DNA from: Kitasatospora mediocidica KCTC 9733
Lineage (GTDB): Bacteria; Actinomycetota; Actinomycetes; Streptomycetales; Streptomycetaceae
Assembly: GCF_000744225.1 (NCBI RefSeq)
Contig: NZ_JQLN01000007.1
Coordinates: 1,426,001 to 1,490,000 of the forward strand
Reading direction: 5' to 3'
DNA length: 64,000 nucleotides
Part shown: piece after piece, positions 1-11,319 of the stretch
How the letters are laid out: the number at the start of each line of letters is the position of its first letter
How positions within the stretch are numbered: position 1 is the first letter of the stretch
The notes under the pieces: model-generated
Databases searched by the model: none
What the model saw: the letters and a program-made list of their open reading frames with translations, nothing else
Told to the model about the DNA's origin: nothing
Made by a program: the position numbers and the translations under genes

Positions 1-1
1 G

Positions 2-820
2 CAGGTCTTCGGCGCGGTCGACAGCCTGCTCGCGAACACCGTGACCTTCCTGGTCTCGCTGCTCTGCACGGCCGGGATCAGGCACCGCGAACCGGTCCGC
101 GACCCTGCGCAGCGCCGCCGCCGGACCCTGCTGAGCGAGGTCGGCGAGGGCCTGCGCCAGGTGGCCGGGGACCGCTGGCTGCGCTGCTTCGCCCTCTACG
201 GCGCGTGCTCCAACCTGGCGCTGACGGCCTACCAGTCGATCCTGGTGGTGTTCCTGGTCCAGCAGGCCGGCCTGCCGCAGGGCACGATCGGTGTGCTGAT
301 CGGCCTGGCGAGCACCGGCGGGGTGGTCGGCGCGCTGGTCGCCCGCCGGGTCGGCGCGGCGCTCGGCACGGCCCGCGCCCTGCTGCTGTTCCTGCTCGGA
401 CTGCCCGTCCTGGTGCTGCTCATCCCGCTCACCACCGGCGGCGCCGGGGTGCTCTGCTACCTGGCCGGCGGGTTCGCGGTGTCGGCGGGGGTGGTGGCCG
501 GCAACGTCCTCCGGTCGACCTTCCAGCAGCGCTACTGCCCCGCCGAGTTGCTCGGCCGGATCTCGGCCGGAACGTCGTTCCTCACCTACGGGACCATCCC
601 GCTGGGCGCACTGGCGGGTGGCTCGCTGGCCGCGCTGCTGGGCCTGCGCACCGCGATGTGGCTGGCGACGGCGGCCGTACCGCTGGCCGCCGGGACCCTC
701 TGGTTCTCCCCGCTGCGCGGGCTGCGCGACCTGCCGAGCAGCCCCGGCCGGATCCTGGCCGGCCACCGCCACCAGGCCCAGGAGCGCTCTGCCGCAGCGA
801 TGTTGGACGGCTCGCTATGA
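2..820 (+). CDS. MFS exporter, C-terminal part (5' end outside window)
   Basis: The frame is open from base 2, so the start lies upstream. About 272 residues are visible. They hold a charged cytoplasmic loop (DPAQRRRRTLLSEVGEGLRQV, split by the central R-rich stretch) followed by about six hydrophobic segments. This matches the second half of a 12-TM major facilitator transporter of the enterobactin-exporter/MFS_3 kind, in which a 'SE-REGLR' loop follows TM6. Substrate cannot be told. It is followed after 33 bases by the spermidine-synthase-like gene on the same strand, so co-transcription is possible. The family assignment is fairly sure; the export direction is inferred from the family. Confidence 0.85.
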   Translation, partial: QVFGAVDSLLANTVTFLVSLLCTAGIRHREPVRDPAQRRRRTLLSEVGEGLRQVAGDRWLRCFALYGACSNLALTAYQSILVVFLVQQAGLPQGTIGVLIGLASTGGVVGALVARRVGAALGTARALLLFLLGLPVLVLLIPLTTGGAGVLCYLAGGFAVSAGVVAGNVLRSTFQQRYCPAELLGRISAGTSFLTYGTIPLGALAGGSLAALLGLRTAMWLATAAVPLAAGTLWFSPLRGLRDLPSSPGRILAGHRHQAQERSAAAMLDGSL

Positions 821-853
821 TCGGCCGGGTACGACATCTCCGAGGGGGTCATC

Positions 854-1537
854 GTGTCGCAGCCACCCGTGACAGACGGTCAGGCCGTCACCGTGGATCG
901 CCGGGAGGGCCCCTACGGCGAAGTGGTCCTGCGTGAGCGGGACGGGCTGTTCGAGATCATCGCGAACGGGTGCTTCCTGATGGACACCTCCGACGGCCGC
1001 TCCGAACGCCGACTGGTCAACGCCGCGCTGGAGGCACTGCCGGAGCGGGAGAACGCGCCGTCCGTACTGATCGGCGGGCTCGGCGTCGGCTTCTCGCTCG
1101 CGGAGGCCGCCGCGGATCCGCGCTGGGGCAGCATCGTGGTCGTCGAACGGGAGCCGGCCGTCATCGACTGGCACCGCACCGGCCCGCTCGGCCGGTTCTC
1201 CGCCGACGCGCTCACCGACCCGCGTGTCCAGGTGGTCGAGGCCGACCTGGTGGAGCACGTCGCGACCGGAACCGACCGGTACGACGCGCTCTGCCTCGAC
1301 ATCGACAACGGCCCGGACTGGCTGGTCACGGACTCCAACGGCGGCCTGTACGCGGGCCAGGGCCTGGCGCTGCTGCGCGGGCGGCTCGCGCCCGGCGGTG
1401 TGCTGGCGGTGTGGAGCGCCCAGCCGTCGGCGGCCTTCGAGGAGCGCCTGCGCGACGCCGGCTTCTGCCGGGTCTGGACGCTGGAGATCCCGGTCCCGCG
1501 CGGCGCTCCCGACATCGTCCACCTGGCCACCGGCTGA
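854..1537 (+). CDS. Spermidine-synthase-like SAM-fold protein
   Basis: A 227-residue protein with a GTG start. It has a Rossmann-type nucleotide site (VLIGGLGVGFSLAEA near residue 75), an acidic strand end (VVVEREPAVIDWH near 100) and an LCLDIDNGPDWL segment near 150. These are the landmarks of polyamine-synthase/class I methyltransferase folds. Family members bind SAM or decarboxylated SAM. The classical spermidine-synthase DxGxG gate motif is not obvious here, so the actual reaction is uncertain. It is probably a cytosolic methyltransferase-like protein annotated as spermidine synthase in relatives. The stop is followed by a tandem-repeat junction with the convergent GDSL gene. Confidence 0.75.
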   Translation: MSQPPVTDGQAVTVDRREGPYGEVVLRERDGLFEIIANGCFLMDTSDGRSERRLVNAALEALPERENAPSVLIGGLGVGFSLAEAAADPRWGSIVVVEREPAVIDWHRTGPLGRFSADALTDPRVQVVEADLVEHVATGTDRYDALCLDIDNGPDWLVTDSNGGLYAGQGLALLRGRLAPGGVLAVWSAQPSAAFEERLRDAGFCRVWTLEIPVPRGAPDIVHLATG

Positions 1538-1553
1538 CACCCGGACCTCAGCG

Positions 1554-1595
1554 CTCGGGCCTCAGGACTCGGGCCTCAGGACTCGGGCCTCAGGA
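1554..1595. repeat. 14-bp tandem repeat x3 at a convergent junction
   Basis: Three perfect consecutive copies of ctcgggcctcagga occupy 1554-1567, 1568-1581 and 1582-1595. The last copy covers the stop codon of the minus-strand GDSL gene (TGA at 1592-1590), so the repeat reaches the end of that coding region. Confidence 0.95.
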
Positions 1596-2531
1596 CCGGA
1601 TCGCCGCGGCCACCGCCTTCGCCATCGCCTGCTGGCCCGCCGCGTTCGGGTGCAGCGGCGCGAGGCCTGCGGCCGGGAACGGCGGCTCGACCCAGCGAGC
1701 CGCCTGGCCCGCGCACATGTCGTGGCCGGCGGAGGGCTTGTAGGTGTCCACGAAGGCCACCCCGGCCGCCTTGGCCCGGTCGGCCAGCACGGTGTTCAGC
1801 TGCTGCTCCTTCTGGGCGATGTAGCTCAGGTCGCCCGGCAGCACCGCCCGGCCCAGCACCGACTGGCAGCCGGCCGGATCGGCGGGCAGCAGGGCCGGGT
1901 AGCCGACCAGGTAGACCCTGGCCTGCGGGGCGCGCCGCTTGACCTCCTGGAGCACGCCGGTGAGCCGGTCGCCCACGGTGTCCAGCAGCGCGGTCAGCCG
2001 GTCCTGGCCGTCGGCGGCGGTGTAGGAGGCCCGGCAGGGCGAGTCCTGGGCCTTCTTCAGGTCCAGACCGGCCAACAGCGTCTGGGCCAGCCCCTGCTCC
2101 GCGCACCGGGCGACCACCTTGGTGAAGTCCGCGTCGTTGCCGCCGATGCCGACCGTGACCAGCCTGGTCCGGTCGCTCAACGCGTCCAGCTGGGCCGGGT
2201 TGTCGCCGCCGTCCAGGTGCTGCGGGGCGCCCAGGTCGGCCGTGGTGGCGCTGGAGCAGCTCACGTCGGTGAAGTCGGCGGCGGCGATGCCCAGGTCCCG
2301 CGCGACCAGCGACGGGTAGTTCACCCCGGAGCGGCCGCAGCCCCTGGGCGCACCCGCGGCCGCCGGTTCGATCTGCAGACCGGCGGTGTACGAGTCGCCG
2401 AGCGCCACGTACGGGCCCTTCGGCGGCGGCACGGAGGGGTGCGGGAGGGCCGGCGCCGCCCGCCCGGCCGAGCAGCCGGCCAGCAGCAGCGCGGCACCCA
2501 GCCACCACGCGGTGCCCACTCGGCCGATCAC
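1590..2531 (-). CDS. SGNH/GDSL hydrolase lipoprotein
   Basis: A 313-residue protein with a GTG start behind a strong GGGGGAGGG Shine-Dalgarno. The N-terminus is a lipoprotein signal peptide with lipobox LLAGC at about residue 20, so it should be anchored outside the membrane. The SGNH blocks are present: GDSYTAG (nucleophile Ser, block I, near 47), GIGGND (oxyanion Gly/Asn, near 150) and the C-terminal HPNAAGQ (catalytic Asp/His block, near 295). Family members are esterases or lipases on acyl substrates. Six or more Cys residues in the mature part may form disulfides, as in the secreted Streptomyces SGNH lipases. Its substrate is unknown. Confidence 0.9.
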   Translation of the reverse strand: MIGRVGTAWWLGAALLLAGCSAGRAAPALPHPSVPPPKGPYVALGDSYTAGLQIEPAAAGAPRGCGRSGVNYPSLVARDLGIAAADFTDVSCSSATTADLGAPQHLDGGDNPAQLDALSDRTRLVTVGIGGNDADFTKVVARCAEQGLAQTLLAGLDLKKAQDSPCRASYTAADGQDRLTALLDTVGDRLTGVLQEVKRRAPQARVYLVGYPALLPADPAGCQSVLGRAVLPGDLSYIAQKEQQLNTVLADRAKAAGVAFVDTYKPSAGHDMCAGQAARWVEPPFPAAGLAPLHPNAAGQQAMAKAVAAAIRS

Positions 2532-2668
2532 GGACGCCCTCCCCCGGTCGCGGGTCCCGCCCGTCCGCCGGGCGCTTCAGCGGCTCCAACGAACAAGCCG
2601 CGCCGAATGACTCCCGCGCGGCCCGCCGCAGCGCCGCTGAGCCGCTGAACCGCTGCGCGGCTACTCGG

Positions 2669-3625
2669 CTACTCCGCGCCGCGCTCGTGCTCGGCGAGGA
2701 ACTCCTCGAACCGGCGGCCCAGCTCGTCCGCCGAGGGCAGCTCGGCGGTCTCGGCGAGGAGGCTCTCTCGGCTGTCCGCACCGGCCACCGCGTCGTACTG
2801 GCCCTCCATGCCGCGGATCGCCGAACGCAGCTCGCCGTCGCCCTGGGCCAACTGATCCTCGATGTCCGCGTAGACCTCGCCGACCCGCTCGCGCAGCAGA
2901 TGGCCCGGCAGCACCAGGCCGGTGGCGGCCTGGGTGGCCTCCAGGATCAGGACGGCCGCCGCCGGGTAGGCCGAGCGGGCGACGTAGTGCGGCACGTGCA
3001 CCGCGAAGCCGAGCACGTCGTGGCCCGCCTCGCTGAGGCGGTACTCCACCAGCGCCTGGGCGCTGCCCGGGACCTGCGCCTGCTCGAACCACTGCGGATA
3101 GCCGGCGGCCAGCTCCAGCCGGTTGCCGTGCGGGGTCAGCCCGACCGGGCGGGTGTGCGGAACACCCATCGGGATGCCGTGGAAGTCCACCGAGAGCCGG
3201 ACCCCGAACTTCTCCACCAGCTGGCGGATCGCGCCCGCGAACGCCTCCCACTCGACGTCCGGCTCGGGACCGCTCAGCACCAGGAAGGGCGCGCCGGTGG
3301 CGTCCTGGACCAGCTGGAGCAGGATCTCCGGCGGCTCGTAGGACGTCCAGCTCTCCCGGTCGAAGGTCATCGCGGGGCGCCGGGCGCGGTAGTCCACCAG
3401 GCGGTCATGGTCGAAGCGGGCCACCACCACCGGGCTGCCCTCCTCCAGCAGGTGGGCCACCACCTGGCCGCCGGCCTCGCCGGCGTCCATGAAACCGTCG
3501 AAGTGGTAGAGCAGCACCAAGCCGCCGTCCGGGCCGCCGTGGTCCTGCGAGACGGCAGAGTTCGCGGCGGTCACCGCCGCCACGCCCTGCGGCTCAAGCT
3601 CGTACAGCGTCTCGAGATCGCGCAC
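2669..3625 (-). CDS. PAC2-family (proteasome-assembly-chaperone-like) protein
   Basis: I place the start at the GTG at 3625 (VRDLETLYELE), giving 318 residues. The open frame reaches 3790, but the extra 55 residues look like non-coding translation. The sequence LLYHFDGFMDAGEAGGQV near residue 30 and the FHGIPMGVPHTRP segment near 140 are typical of the actinobacterial PAC2 family, related to archaeal/eukaryotic proteasome assembly chaperones and often encoded in organisms that have a 20S proteasome. The C-terminal 50 residues are helical and acidic (LGRRFEEFLAEHERGAE). Exact role is unknown. No proteasome genes are nearby. Confidence 0.85.
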   Translation of the reverse strand: MRDLETLYELEPQGVAAVTAANSAVSQDHGGPDGGLVLLYHFDGFMDAGEAGGQVVAHLLEEGSPVVVARFDHDRLVDYRARRPAMTFDRESWTSYEPPEILLQLVQDATGAPFLVLSGPEPDVEWEAFAGAIRQLVEKFGVRLSVDFHGIPMGVPHTRPVGLTPHGNRLELAAGYPQWFEQAQVPGSAQALVEYRLSEAGHDVLGFAVHVPHYVARSAYPAAAVLILEATQAATGLVLPGHLLRERVGEVYADIEDQLAQGDGELRSAIRGMEGQYDAVAGADSRESLLAETAELPSADELGRRFEEFLAEHERGAE

Positions 3626-4330
3626 CGCGCACCCAACCCGTTTCTCGTCGGTCCATCGCCAGCCTGTCTGCGGAGCCGCGACGCTACTGCACGCCACCGG
3701 TCCCTCCCCCTCCAGCGTGCCGCAGTTCTCCGGCATTCCCGACCGGTCCGCCGTCTTCGCCGCGGGAGCGCGGGTTGCCCTGACGGGCACGCTACGGGCC
3801 CTGCGGAAATCATCGCACCCCTACGCCCCCGAGGGCCGCATCGTGCCTGGTCAGAGGCCCCCTGCCGGAGCGGACGGCGGGCCCACGACGCTCTCGCGCC
3901 CCCAATGGCGCGCCGCGAGGTGACGCACGGGTCCAGGGCAGGTATCGTCCTCTCGCTGCCTCGCATCGTCGCGTCGTCGCCACGTCGTCTGTCACGCCGT
4001 GGGCCACGTCCCGAACATGTACGGCCAGCCATGACTCCCGCACCTTGCCTTCACCTGGCCGCCTGCTTCCCTTCGCGCTCTCGTTCCTTCCTCGGCCATT
4101 CGCGGACACACACTGTCCCCCCGCACTTCCCGCCGGACCGGTCCATGCGAACCGTGTCCGCTCCGGCACCGTGCTGCCCGCCTCCGGGCCGCCCATCCCC
4201 TCGTACAGCCGATGCTCCGGCGTACGCGGGACGCGGCGGACGACTCCCGTAGGTGGGGCGACTTGTCCTTCCCGACCGCCGGCACCCCAGGCGCGAGGGA
4301 CCCTCCGACTGCCGAAGGACCGAAGGTTCC
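3626..4330. other. Non-coding gap of about 700 bases
   Basis: Between the divergent PAC2 and GNAT genes I find no frame with convincing coding content, no RNA gene and no clear palindrome. Several open frames cross it on both strands, but their translations are Arg/Pro/Ala-rich as expected of high-GC shadows. It presumably holds both promoters. Confidence 0.5.
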
Positions 4331-5074
4331 GTGCCAGTTCCCGTTACCCTCACCGGCCGTACCGTTCGGCTGGAGCCCCTCTCCGAGCAGCACGCCGAGG
4401 CCCTGGCCCGCGCAGCCGCCGAGGACCGTACGACGTACGCCTTCACCGCCGTCCCCCAGGGCCTGGACGGCGCGAGGGAGTTCATCGCCGCCGCGCAGGC
4501 CGACCAGGCTGCCGGCCGCTCCCTGGTCTTCGCCACCGTGCGGGCCTCGGACGGCCTGGTGGTCGGGTCCACCCGGTTCCTGGAACTGGACTACTGGCAG
4601 GGACCGGTGGTCTGGCCGCCGCTGCCGCAGGGACCCAGCGGCGACCCGGCGACCGCGACCCCGGACGCCGCCGAGATCGGCCGCACCTGGCTCTCGCCGC
4701 TCGCCCAGGGCACCGGCATCAACACCGAGGCGAAGTTGCTGATGCTCCGCCACGCCTTCGAGACCTGGGGCGTGCAGCGGATCTCGCTGCGCGCCGACGC
4801 ACGCAACCTGCGCTCCCGCGCGGCGATCGAGCGGCTCGGCGCCACCAGCGAGGGCGTCCGCCGGGCGCACAGCCGGGGCCTGGACGGCGTGGTGCGCAGC
4901 ACCGCGTTCTACTCGATCCTGGACGAGGAGTGGCCCGCCGTCCGCGACATCATCGAGCTGCGGATCGCCGCCGCGATCGCCCCGAGCGCGCCCGAGCGCC
5001 GGCTCTCCCGGGGCGTCGGGCGCGAACTCGACCAGGAGTGTGTCAGACACGCCGGTTCGCTGATCCCGGCCTGA
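4331..5074 (+). CDS. GNAT (RimJ/RimL-type) N-acetyltransferase
   Basis: A GTG start at 4331 has GAAGG just upstream and gives 247 residues beginning VPVTLTGRTVRLEPLSEQHAE, the usual opening of RimJ/RimL-like acetyltransferases. Near residue 125, WLSPLAQGTGINTEAKLLML fits the acetyl-CoA pyrophosphate-binding loop. ISLRADARNLRSRAAIERLGATSEG near 155 is the classic motif B region (N-x-x-S-R-x-x-I-x-x-x-G). Such enzymes acetylate protein N-termini or small amines; the target here cannot be read from sequence. A C-terminal tail of about 35 residues follows the GNAT fold. Confidence 0.88.
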   Translation: MPVPVTLTGRTVRLEPLSEQHAEALARAAAEDRTTYAFTAVPQGLDGAREFIAAAQADQAAGRSLVFATVRASDGLVVGSTRFLELDYWQGPVVWPPLPQGPSGDPATATPDAAEIGRTWLSPLAQGTGINTEAKLLMLRHAFETWGVQRISLRADARNLRSRAAIERLGATSEGVRRAHSRGLDGVVRSTAFYSILDEEWPAVRDIIELRIAAAIAPSAPERRLSRGVGRELDQECVRHAGSLIPA

Positions 5075-5087
5075 CCCCGATCAGGCG

Positions 5088-6299
5088 CTACGGCATCCGG
5101 CGCAGCAGCAGGGCGAGGAGTTCCTCGTCCTGCGCGCCGGTGAAGCGTGCCGGATGGGTCTCCACCAGGAGCTCGACCGGGCGCCAACTCCCGTCGCGGG
5201 CCGGGACCACCGCGACCGACAGCACCTCGTAGCCGGTCCGCGCCCGGTACAGGTGCAGCACGCCCTCCTCAGTGCGGCTGGCCCACCGGCCGGTCAGGCC
5301 GCGACGCAGGCGCTGCCACTCCTGGTCGCTCCAGCGCAGGTCCGGCGGAACGGGGTGGCGGCGCGGCAGCAGCATCGGCCGCTGCCCGTCGACCGGGCCC
5401 GCGACGCTGCCGAGCCCGGGGAACGCCCAGTGCGGCAGCGCCTCGCGGGCCTCCAGCCAGGCGCGCGGGATCCCCGCCACGCCGGTCCTGGCGGCGACCA
5501 CGCCCCCGACGATCGCGGCGGTGGTGTCCACGTCGCCGCCGGCCCGGATCGCCGCCAGCACCGCGCCCCGGTAGTCGTCCAGCCACCGCGCGGCGCACCA
5601 GAGCGCGAACGGCACGGTGTCCAGCGCGCTCACCCGGCTGCCGTTGCCCAGGATCCGCGCGACCGCCACCGGGTCCGGCTCGTCGAGCAGCGCGCGGGCC
5701 TCGCCGAGCGCCTCGTACACCGCCCCGCGCGGGGTGAGCGCCCGCACGGCGGTCAGGAACTCGGCGGGCGTGCCGGGCGCGGTGCGGGCCCGTACGGCGT
5801 GCGCGGCGGCCACCGCGACCGCGACAGCGCCGTCCACCGCCTGTGGGTGGGTGTGGGTGATCACGGCGGTGGCGGCCGCTGGACGGACCGCGGCGCCCGG
5901 ATCGGAGGCGAAGGCGGCGCCGAGCGGGGCGACCCGCATCGCGGCGCCGTTGCCGTACGAGCCCTGGCCGTCGAAGAGTTCACCGGCCAGTGCGCGGGCG
6001 TCGCCGCCCTCGCGGACCAGCCGGAGCAGGCGGTTGGCGGCGGGCCCGTAGCCGCGGTCGAAGTCGTGCCGGCGGGCGAAGGCGTGGGTCAGGTCGAAGC
6101 TGTCGAGGGTGCGGGCGAACCGGCCGGCGTCGCGTTCGGTGAGGGCCGCGTGGACCGAGCAGGCCATCTCGGTGTCGTCCGTCCAGGGCCAGGGGGCCGG
6201 CGGGTCGATGCCGAGGACGGTACCGGGGACGAAGAACTGGGCGCCGAGGGCGTCTCCCACGGAGAGCCCGTGCAGGGAGTCGAGTGAAGGATTGGTCAT
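5088..6299 (-). CDS. ADP-ribosylglycohydrolase family protein (DraG-like)
   Basis: A 403-residue protein. The Mg2+-binding motifs of the family are visible: GLSVGDALGAQFF at residue 11, WPWTDDTEMA at 39 and GGDVDTTAAIVGGVVAA near 265. Family members cleave ADP-ribose from proteins, nucleic acids or small molecules. The C-terminal ~100 residues (QEWQRLRRGLTGRW onward) form an extra domain with no motif I recognise. A TAGGAT -10-like hexamer (complement of 6308-6313) lies 8 bases before the ATG with no Shine-Dalgarno, so the mRNA may be leaderless. It is divergent from the AbiEi/DUF559-like gene. I see no ADP-ribosyltransferase toxin next to it. Confidence 0.88.
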   Translation of the reverse strand: MTNPSLDSLHGLSVGDALGAQFFVPGTVLGIDPPAPWPWTDDTEMACSVHAALTERDAGRFARTLDSFDLTHAFARRHDFDRGYGPAANRLLRLVREGGDARALAGELFDGQGSYGNGAAMRVAPLGAAFASDPGAAVRPAAATAVITHTHPQAVDGAVAVAVAAAHAVRARTAPGTPAEFLTAVRALTPRGAVYEALGEARALLDEPDPVAVARILGNGSRVSALDTVPFALWCAARWLDDYRGAVLAAIRAGGDVDTTAAIVGGVVAARTGVAGIPRAWLEAREALPHWAFPGLGSVAGPVDGQRPMLLPRRHPVPPDLRWSDQEWQRLRRGLTGRWASRTEEGVLHLYRARTGYEVLSVAVVPARDGSWRPVELLVETHPARFTGAQDEELLALLLRRMP

Positions 6300-6400
6300 C
6301 GTCGACCATCCTAGGAACTGCGTTGGTCAACGTCTGTCCGCTTTAGCCACCTCCGGGGGATCTTTCGCATACCTACCGTCTCTTCGGGCACTCCTCACCC

Positions 6401-7387
6401 ATGACCGCCATCGATTCCGTCCGGCTGCTCGGCGCCGACCAGCAGCACATCGTCACCCGCGCCCAACTGATCGAGCACGGGGTGCCGTCCGGCACCATCG
6501 CGCATCGACTGCGGCCCGGCGGACCCTGGCAGCGGGTGCTGCCCCGGGTGATCTGCCTGCAGAGCGGCCGGCTGACCGCCCATCAGCGCCTGCGCGCCGC
6601 GCTCAGTTACGCCGCGGCGAAGGGCCAGCGCCCCAGACCCGGGGCCGTCCTGCTGACCGGCCTCGCGGTGCTGGCCGACGCCGGGCTGGCCAGCGCCGGT
6701 CACCCGGCCGACCTGGACGTGATCGACGTGCTGATCCCGTCCGGGCGGCGGGTCGCCAGCCGGGACTTCGTCCGGGTGCACCGCGCGCCGGGGATGCCGG
6801 CCGGCTTCGAGCGGGACGACGGCCTGTGGAGCGTCGGGGTGAGCCGCGCGCTGGCCGACCTGGCGCCGCACCTGCCGAGCCCCCGCAACTTCCGGGCGCT
6901 CTGCGCGGAGGCCGTCCAGGGGCGGCACTGCGAGCGCGCCGACCTGCTCGGCAAGCTGCTCGGCGGACCCTCCACCACCGCCTCGCTGCCGCACGTCCAG
7001 CAGGTCGCGGACGAGCTGACGGCGGGGGCGTACTCGATCGCCGAGAGCGAGGCGCGCGAGCTGCTGCGCTCCGGCGGGCTGCCCGAACCGCTGTGGAACC
7101 CGGTGCTGATGCTGGACGGCCAGTTCCTGGCGATCCCGGACGCCTACTGGCCGGACGCCTGCGTGGCCCTGGAGATCGACTCCCGGGCCTGGCACCTGCG
7201 GCCGGCCGACTACGAGCGGACGCTGAGCCGGGGCAACCGGCTGCAGGCCGCCCGGCTGCCGGTGGTCCGCGCCACCCCGGCCCAGCTGCGCAGCGACCCG
7301 GGCGCGCTGCTGCACGAGTTGCGCGCCCTGCTCTCCACCGGCCCGCACGGACCGCACCGCCGGATCACCTGGCAGCGAGCCCGCTGA
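6401..7387 (+). CDS. AbiEi-like N-terminal domain plus DUF559-like endonuclease-fold protein
   Basis: A 328-residue protein. The N-terminus (LLGADQQHIVTRAQLIEHGVPSG then IAHRLRPGGPWQRVLPRV) resembles the winged-helix domain of AbiEi-type antitoxins. The C-terminus (WNPVLMLDGQFLAIPDAYWPDA, then VALEIDSRAWH and a late R-A-T-PAQL) resembles DUF559/Vsr-like restriction-endonuclease folds, with the D...E-x-D pattern at about residues 248-268. Actinobacteria carry many such solitary proteins, usually of unknown role. No AbiEii-like nucleotidyltransferase toxin lies beside it, so it is not a complete type IV toxin-antitoxin pair here. A TACCGT hexamer at 6374-6379 may be its -10. Confidence 0.8.
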   Translation: MTAIDSVRLLGADQQHIVTRAQLIEHGVPSGTIAHRLRPGGPWQRVLPRVICLQSGRLTAHQRLRAALSYAAAKGQRPRPGAVLLTGLAVLADAGLASAGHPADLDVIDVLIPSGRRVASRDFVRVHRAPGMPAGFERDDGLWSVGVSRALADLAPHLPSPRNFRALCAEAVQGRHCERADLLGKLLGGPSTTASLPHVQQVADELTAGAYSIAESEARELLRSGGLPEPLWNPVLMLDGQFLAIPDAYWPDACVALEIDSRAWHLRPADYERTLSRGNRLQAARLPVVRATPAQLRSDPGALLHELRALLSTGPHGPHRRITWQRAR

Positions 7388-7418
7388 GACCGCCCTCCAT
7401 GTGCCGGTCGGTCTGACC

Positions 7419-7853
7419 TCAGCAGTGCGGGTCGATGGTCTGGAAGGTGCTGTAGTGGTCGTCCGTCCAGTACTCCTCGCCCGGGCCGCCGGTGACGACC
7501 CGTCGGGTGCCGCGGTCGCCGGAGCCCGGGGTGACCACGGTGTACTCGTGGTAGTAGCCGCTGCGCTGCTTGGGGAGCCGGCCCTCGCGGTTGTCGAAGA
7601 CGATGCCGTCCGAGCGGTACGGGTACGGGCCGCCCTTGGCGATCAGGCCCAGGGTGTCCCGGGCCTGACTGGGCAGCTTGCTCTGGCAGACCTGCGCGGT
7701 GGCGGCGGTCGTCGCCCTCGCCGAGGCGGTGGCGCGCGAGGAGGCGGCCGGGCCGGCGGACTGGTGACGGCCGATCAGCGCGTAGGCGGCGGCTACTGCG
7801 ATCACGCAGGCCAGCAGGACTGCGACGGTGGTCAGGCGGGTGCGGCTGGTCAT
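7419..7853 (-). CDS. Secreted guanyl-specific ribonuclease (RNase Sa type)
   Basis: A 144-residue precursor: a signal peptide (TM-like segment at residues 8-26), an Ala/Thr-rich linker, then a ~96-residue N1/T1-family nuclease domain starting near QVCQSKLP. It follows Streptomyces RNase Sa closely. The catalytic Glu is in YYHEYTV, the two catalytic Arg residues are in DRGTRR, the catalytic His is in DDHYSTF, and a Cys pair (VC...PHC-end) would form the known disulfide. The enzyme cleaves RNA 3' of guanosine outside the cell. The gene converges on the DUF559-like gene. No barstar-like inhibitor gene is seen within this window. Confidence 0.93.
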   Translation of the reverse strand: MTSRTRLTTVAVLLACVIAVAAAYALIGRHQSAGPAASSRATASARATTAATAQVCQSKLPSQARDTLGLIAKGGPYPYRSDGIVFDNREGRLPKQRSGYYHEYTVVTPGSGDRGTRRVVTGGPGEEYWTDDHYSTFQTIDPHC

Positions 7854-8021
7854 GGGACCAGCTTGCCGGGCCCGGTCGGCCGACCGGTCGGCGGGGGCGT
7901 CCCCTCACCCGGACAGCTCAGCCGGGTCCGGACATGCCGCCGGGGCGGACGGACGCCATTGTCCGTTCCGCCCCGGCTGCTGTACGTCCGGCGGTTCTCC
8001 TGCGCCGAGCACCGCCGTACG

Positions 8022-8040
8022 CCCCTCCCCGTTGGAGGGG
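8022..8040 (-). terminator. Hairpin downstream of ppdK
   Basis: A 7-bp stem (8022-8028 with 8034-8040) and a 5-base loop lie 8 bases past the ppdK stop. No U-tract follows, as is usual in this group. Confidence 0.5.
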
Positions 8041-8047
8041 GATGCGG

Positions 8048-10756
<2,709 letters not shown>

Positions 10757-11236
10757 GGGTCGGTCTCCTCGCACGGGGTTGCCCTGACGCCGAGAACATA
10801 CCCATTTCGAAGGCACTTTTGCGCCCCAGATAGGCCGTCCGGGGCCGATACCGATTGGTAACCCACGGGATCAAATGCTTGTGAAGGCGTTCACCTCTGT
10901 TGCTGAAATCGTCCGCCTGACGCTAGCTTGCATTCAGGACTTGAACACAAGAACGCAGGAAGATCGCTCCGAACCGACAGAGGGTAGCGACCGCTCCTCC
11001 GAGGCGTGGCCCCGGCTTGATTTCCTGCACCCAAGCGGCCGAATCCACCCCGACGCCCGTTCGGGAAGCGTTTTGGACACCATGGCACATTGAGTACCCC
11101 TGATACACCGTCAACCGCACTCCGGTGTGGCAAGAGTCACGGACGCAGCTCGCTCATCGTACGTACGGGAAGTCATCGATCCGTCGCCCAACGCGCCCAC
11201 TTCACGACTGACTGTGATCTCTTTCTGCCAAAAGGG
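10757..11236. other. 480-base intergenic region upstream of ppdK
   Basis: It contains the ppdK promoter side and the CRP-like site, and ends at the terminator of the dihydrouridine-synthase gene. It is noticeably less G/C-rich than its surroundings. No open frame in it looks coding and I see no RNA gene. An untranslated regulatory RNA cannot be excluded. Confidence 0.4.
10880..10895. promoter_or_regulatory. CRP-like binding site upstream of ppdK
   Basis: TGTGA-AGGCGT-TCACC matches the TGTGA-N6-TCACA consensus of the CRP family at 9 of 10 defined bases. The nucleus GTGAA-N4-TTCAC is an exact palindrome. It is centred about 130 bases before the ppdK start codon. Confidence 0.5.
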
Positions 11237-11267
11237 AGCCCCCTTGGCCAGATTGTCCAAGGGGGCT
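11237..11267 (-). terminator. Terminator after the dihydrouridine synthase gene
   Basis: A perfect 11-bp stem (agcccccttgg at 11237-11247, complement at 11257-11267) with a 9-base loop. On the minus strand it is followed by CCCTTTTGG, a short T-run, which fits termination of the gene ending at 11320. Confidence 0.8.
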
Positions 11268-11319
11268 GGGCCGCACTGTCGGAGCGGGCCATCGGGGCTT
11301 TTTCGACAGCCCGTCCAGG

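Noticed and set aside
2560..2660. Repeated gccgctgagccgctg-like words
   Set aside because: Short and imperfect; within the range expected for this base composition.
7383..7423. GCTGAG...CTCAGC inverted repeat between the DUF559-like and RNase genes
   Set aside because: Interrupted stem with large loop; too weak to call a terminator.
7861..8021. Possible barstar or small gene between the RNase and ppdK
   Set aside because: No acidic barstar-like translation in any frame.
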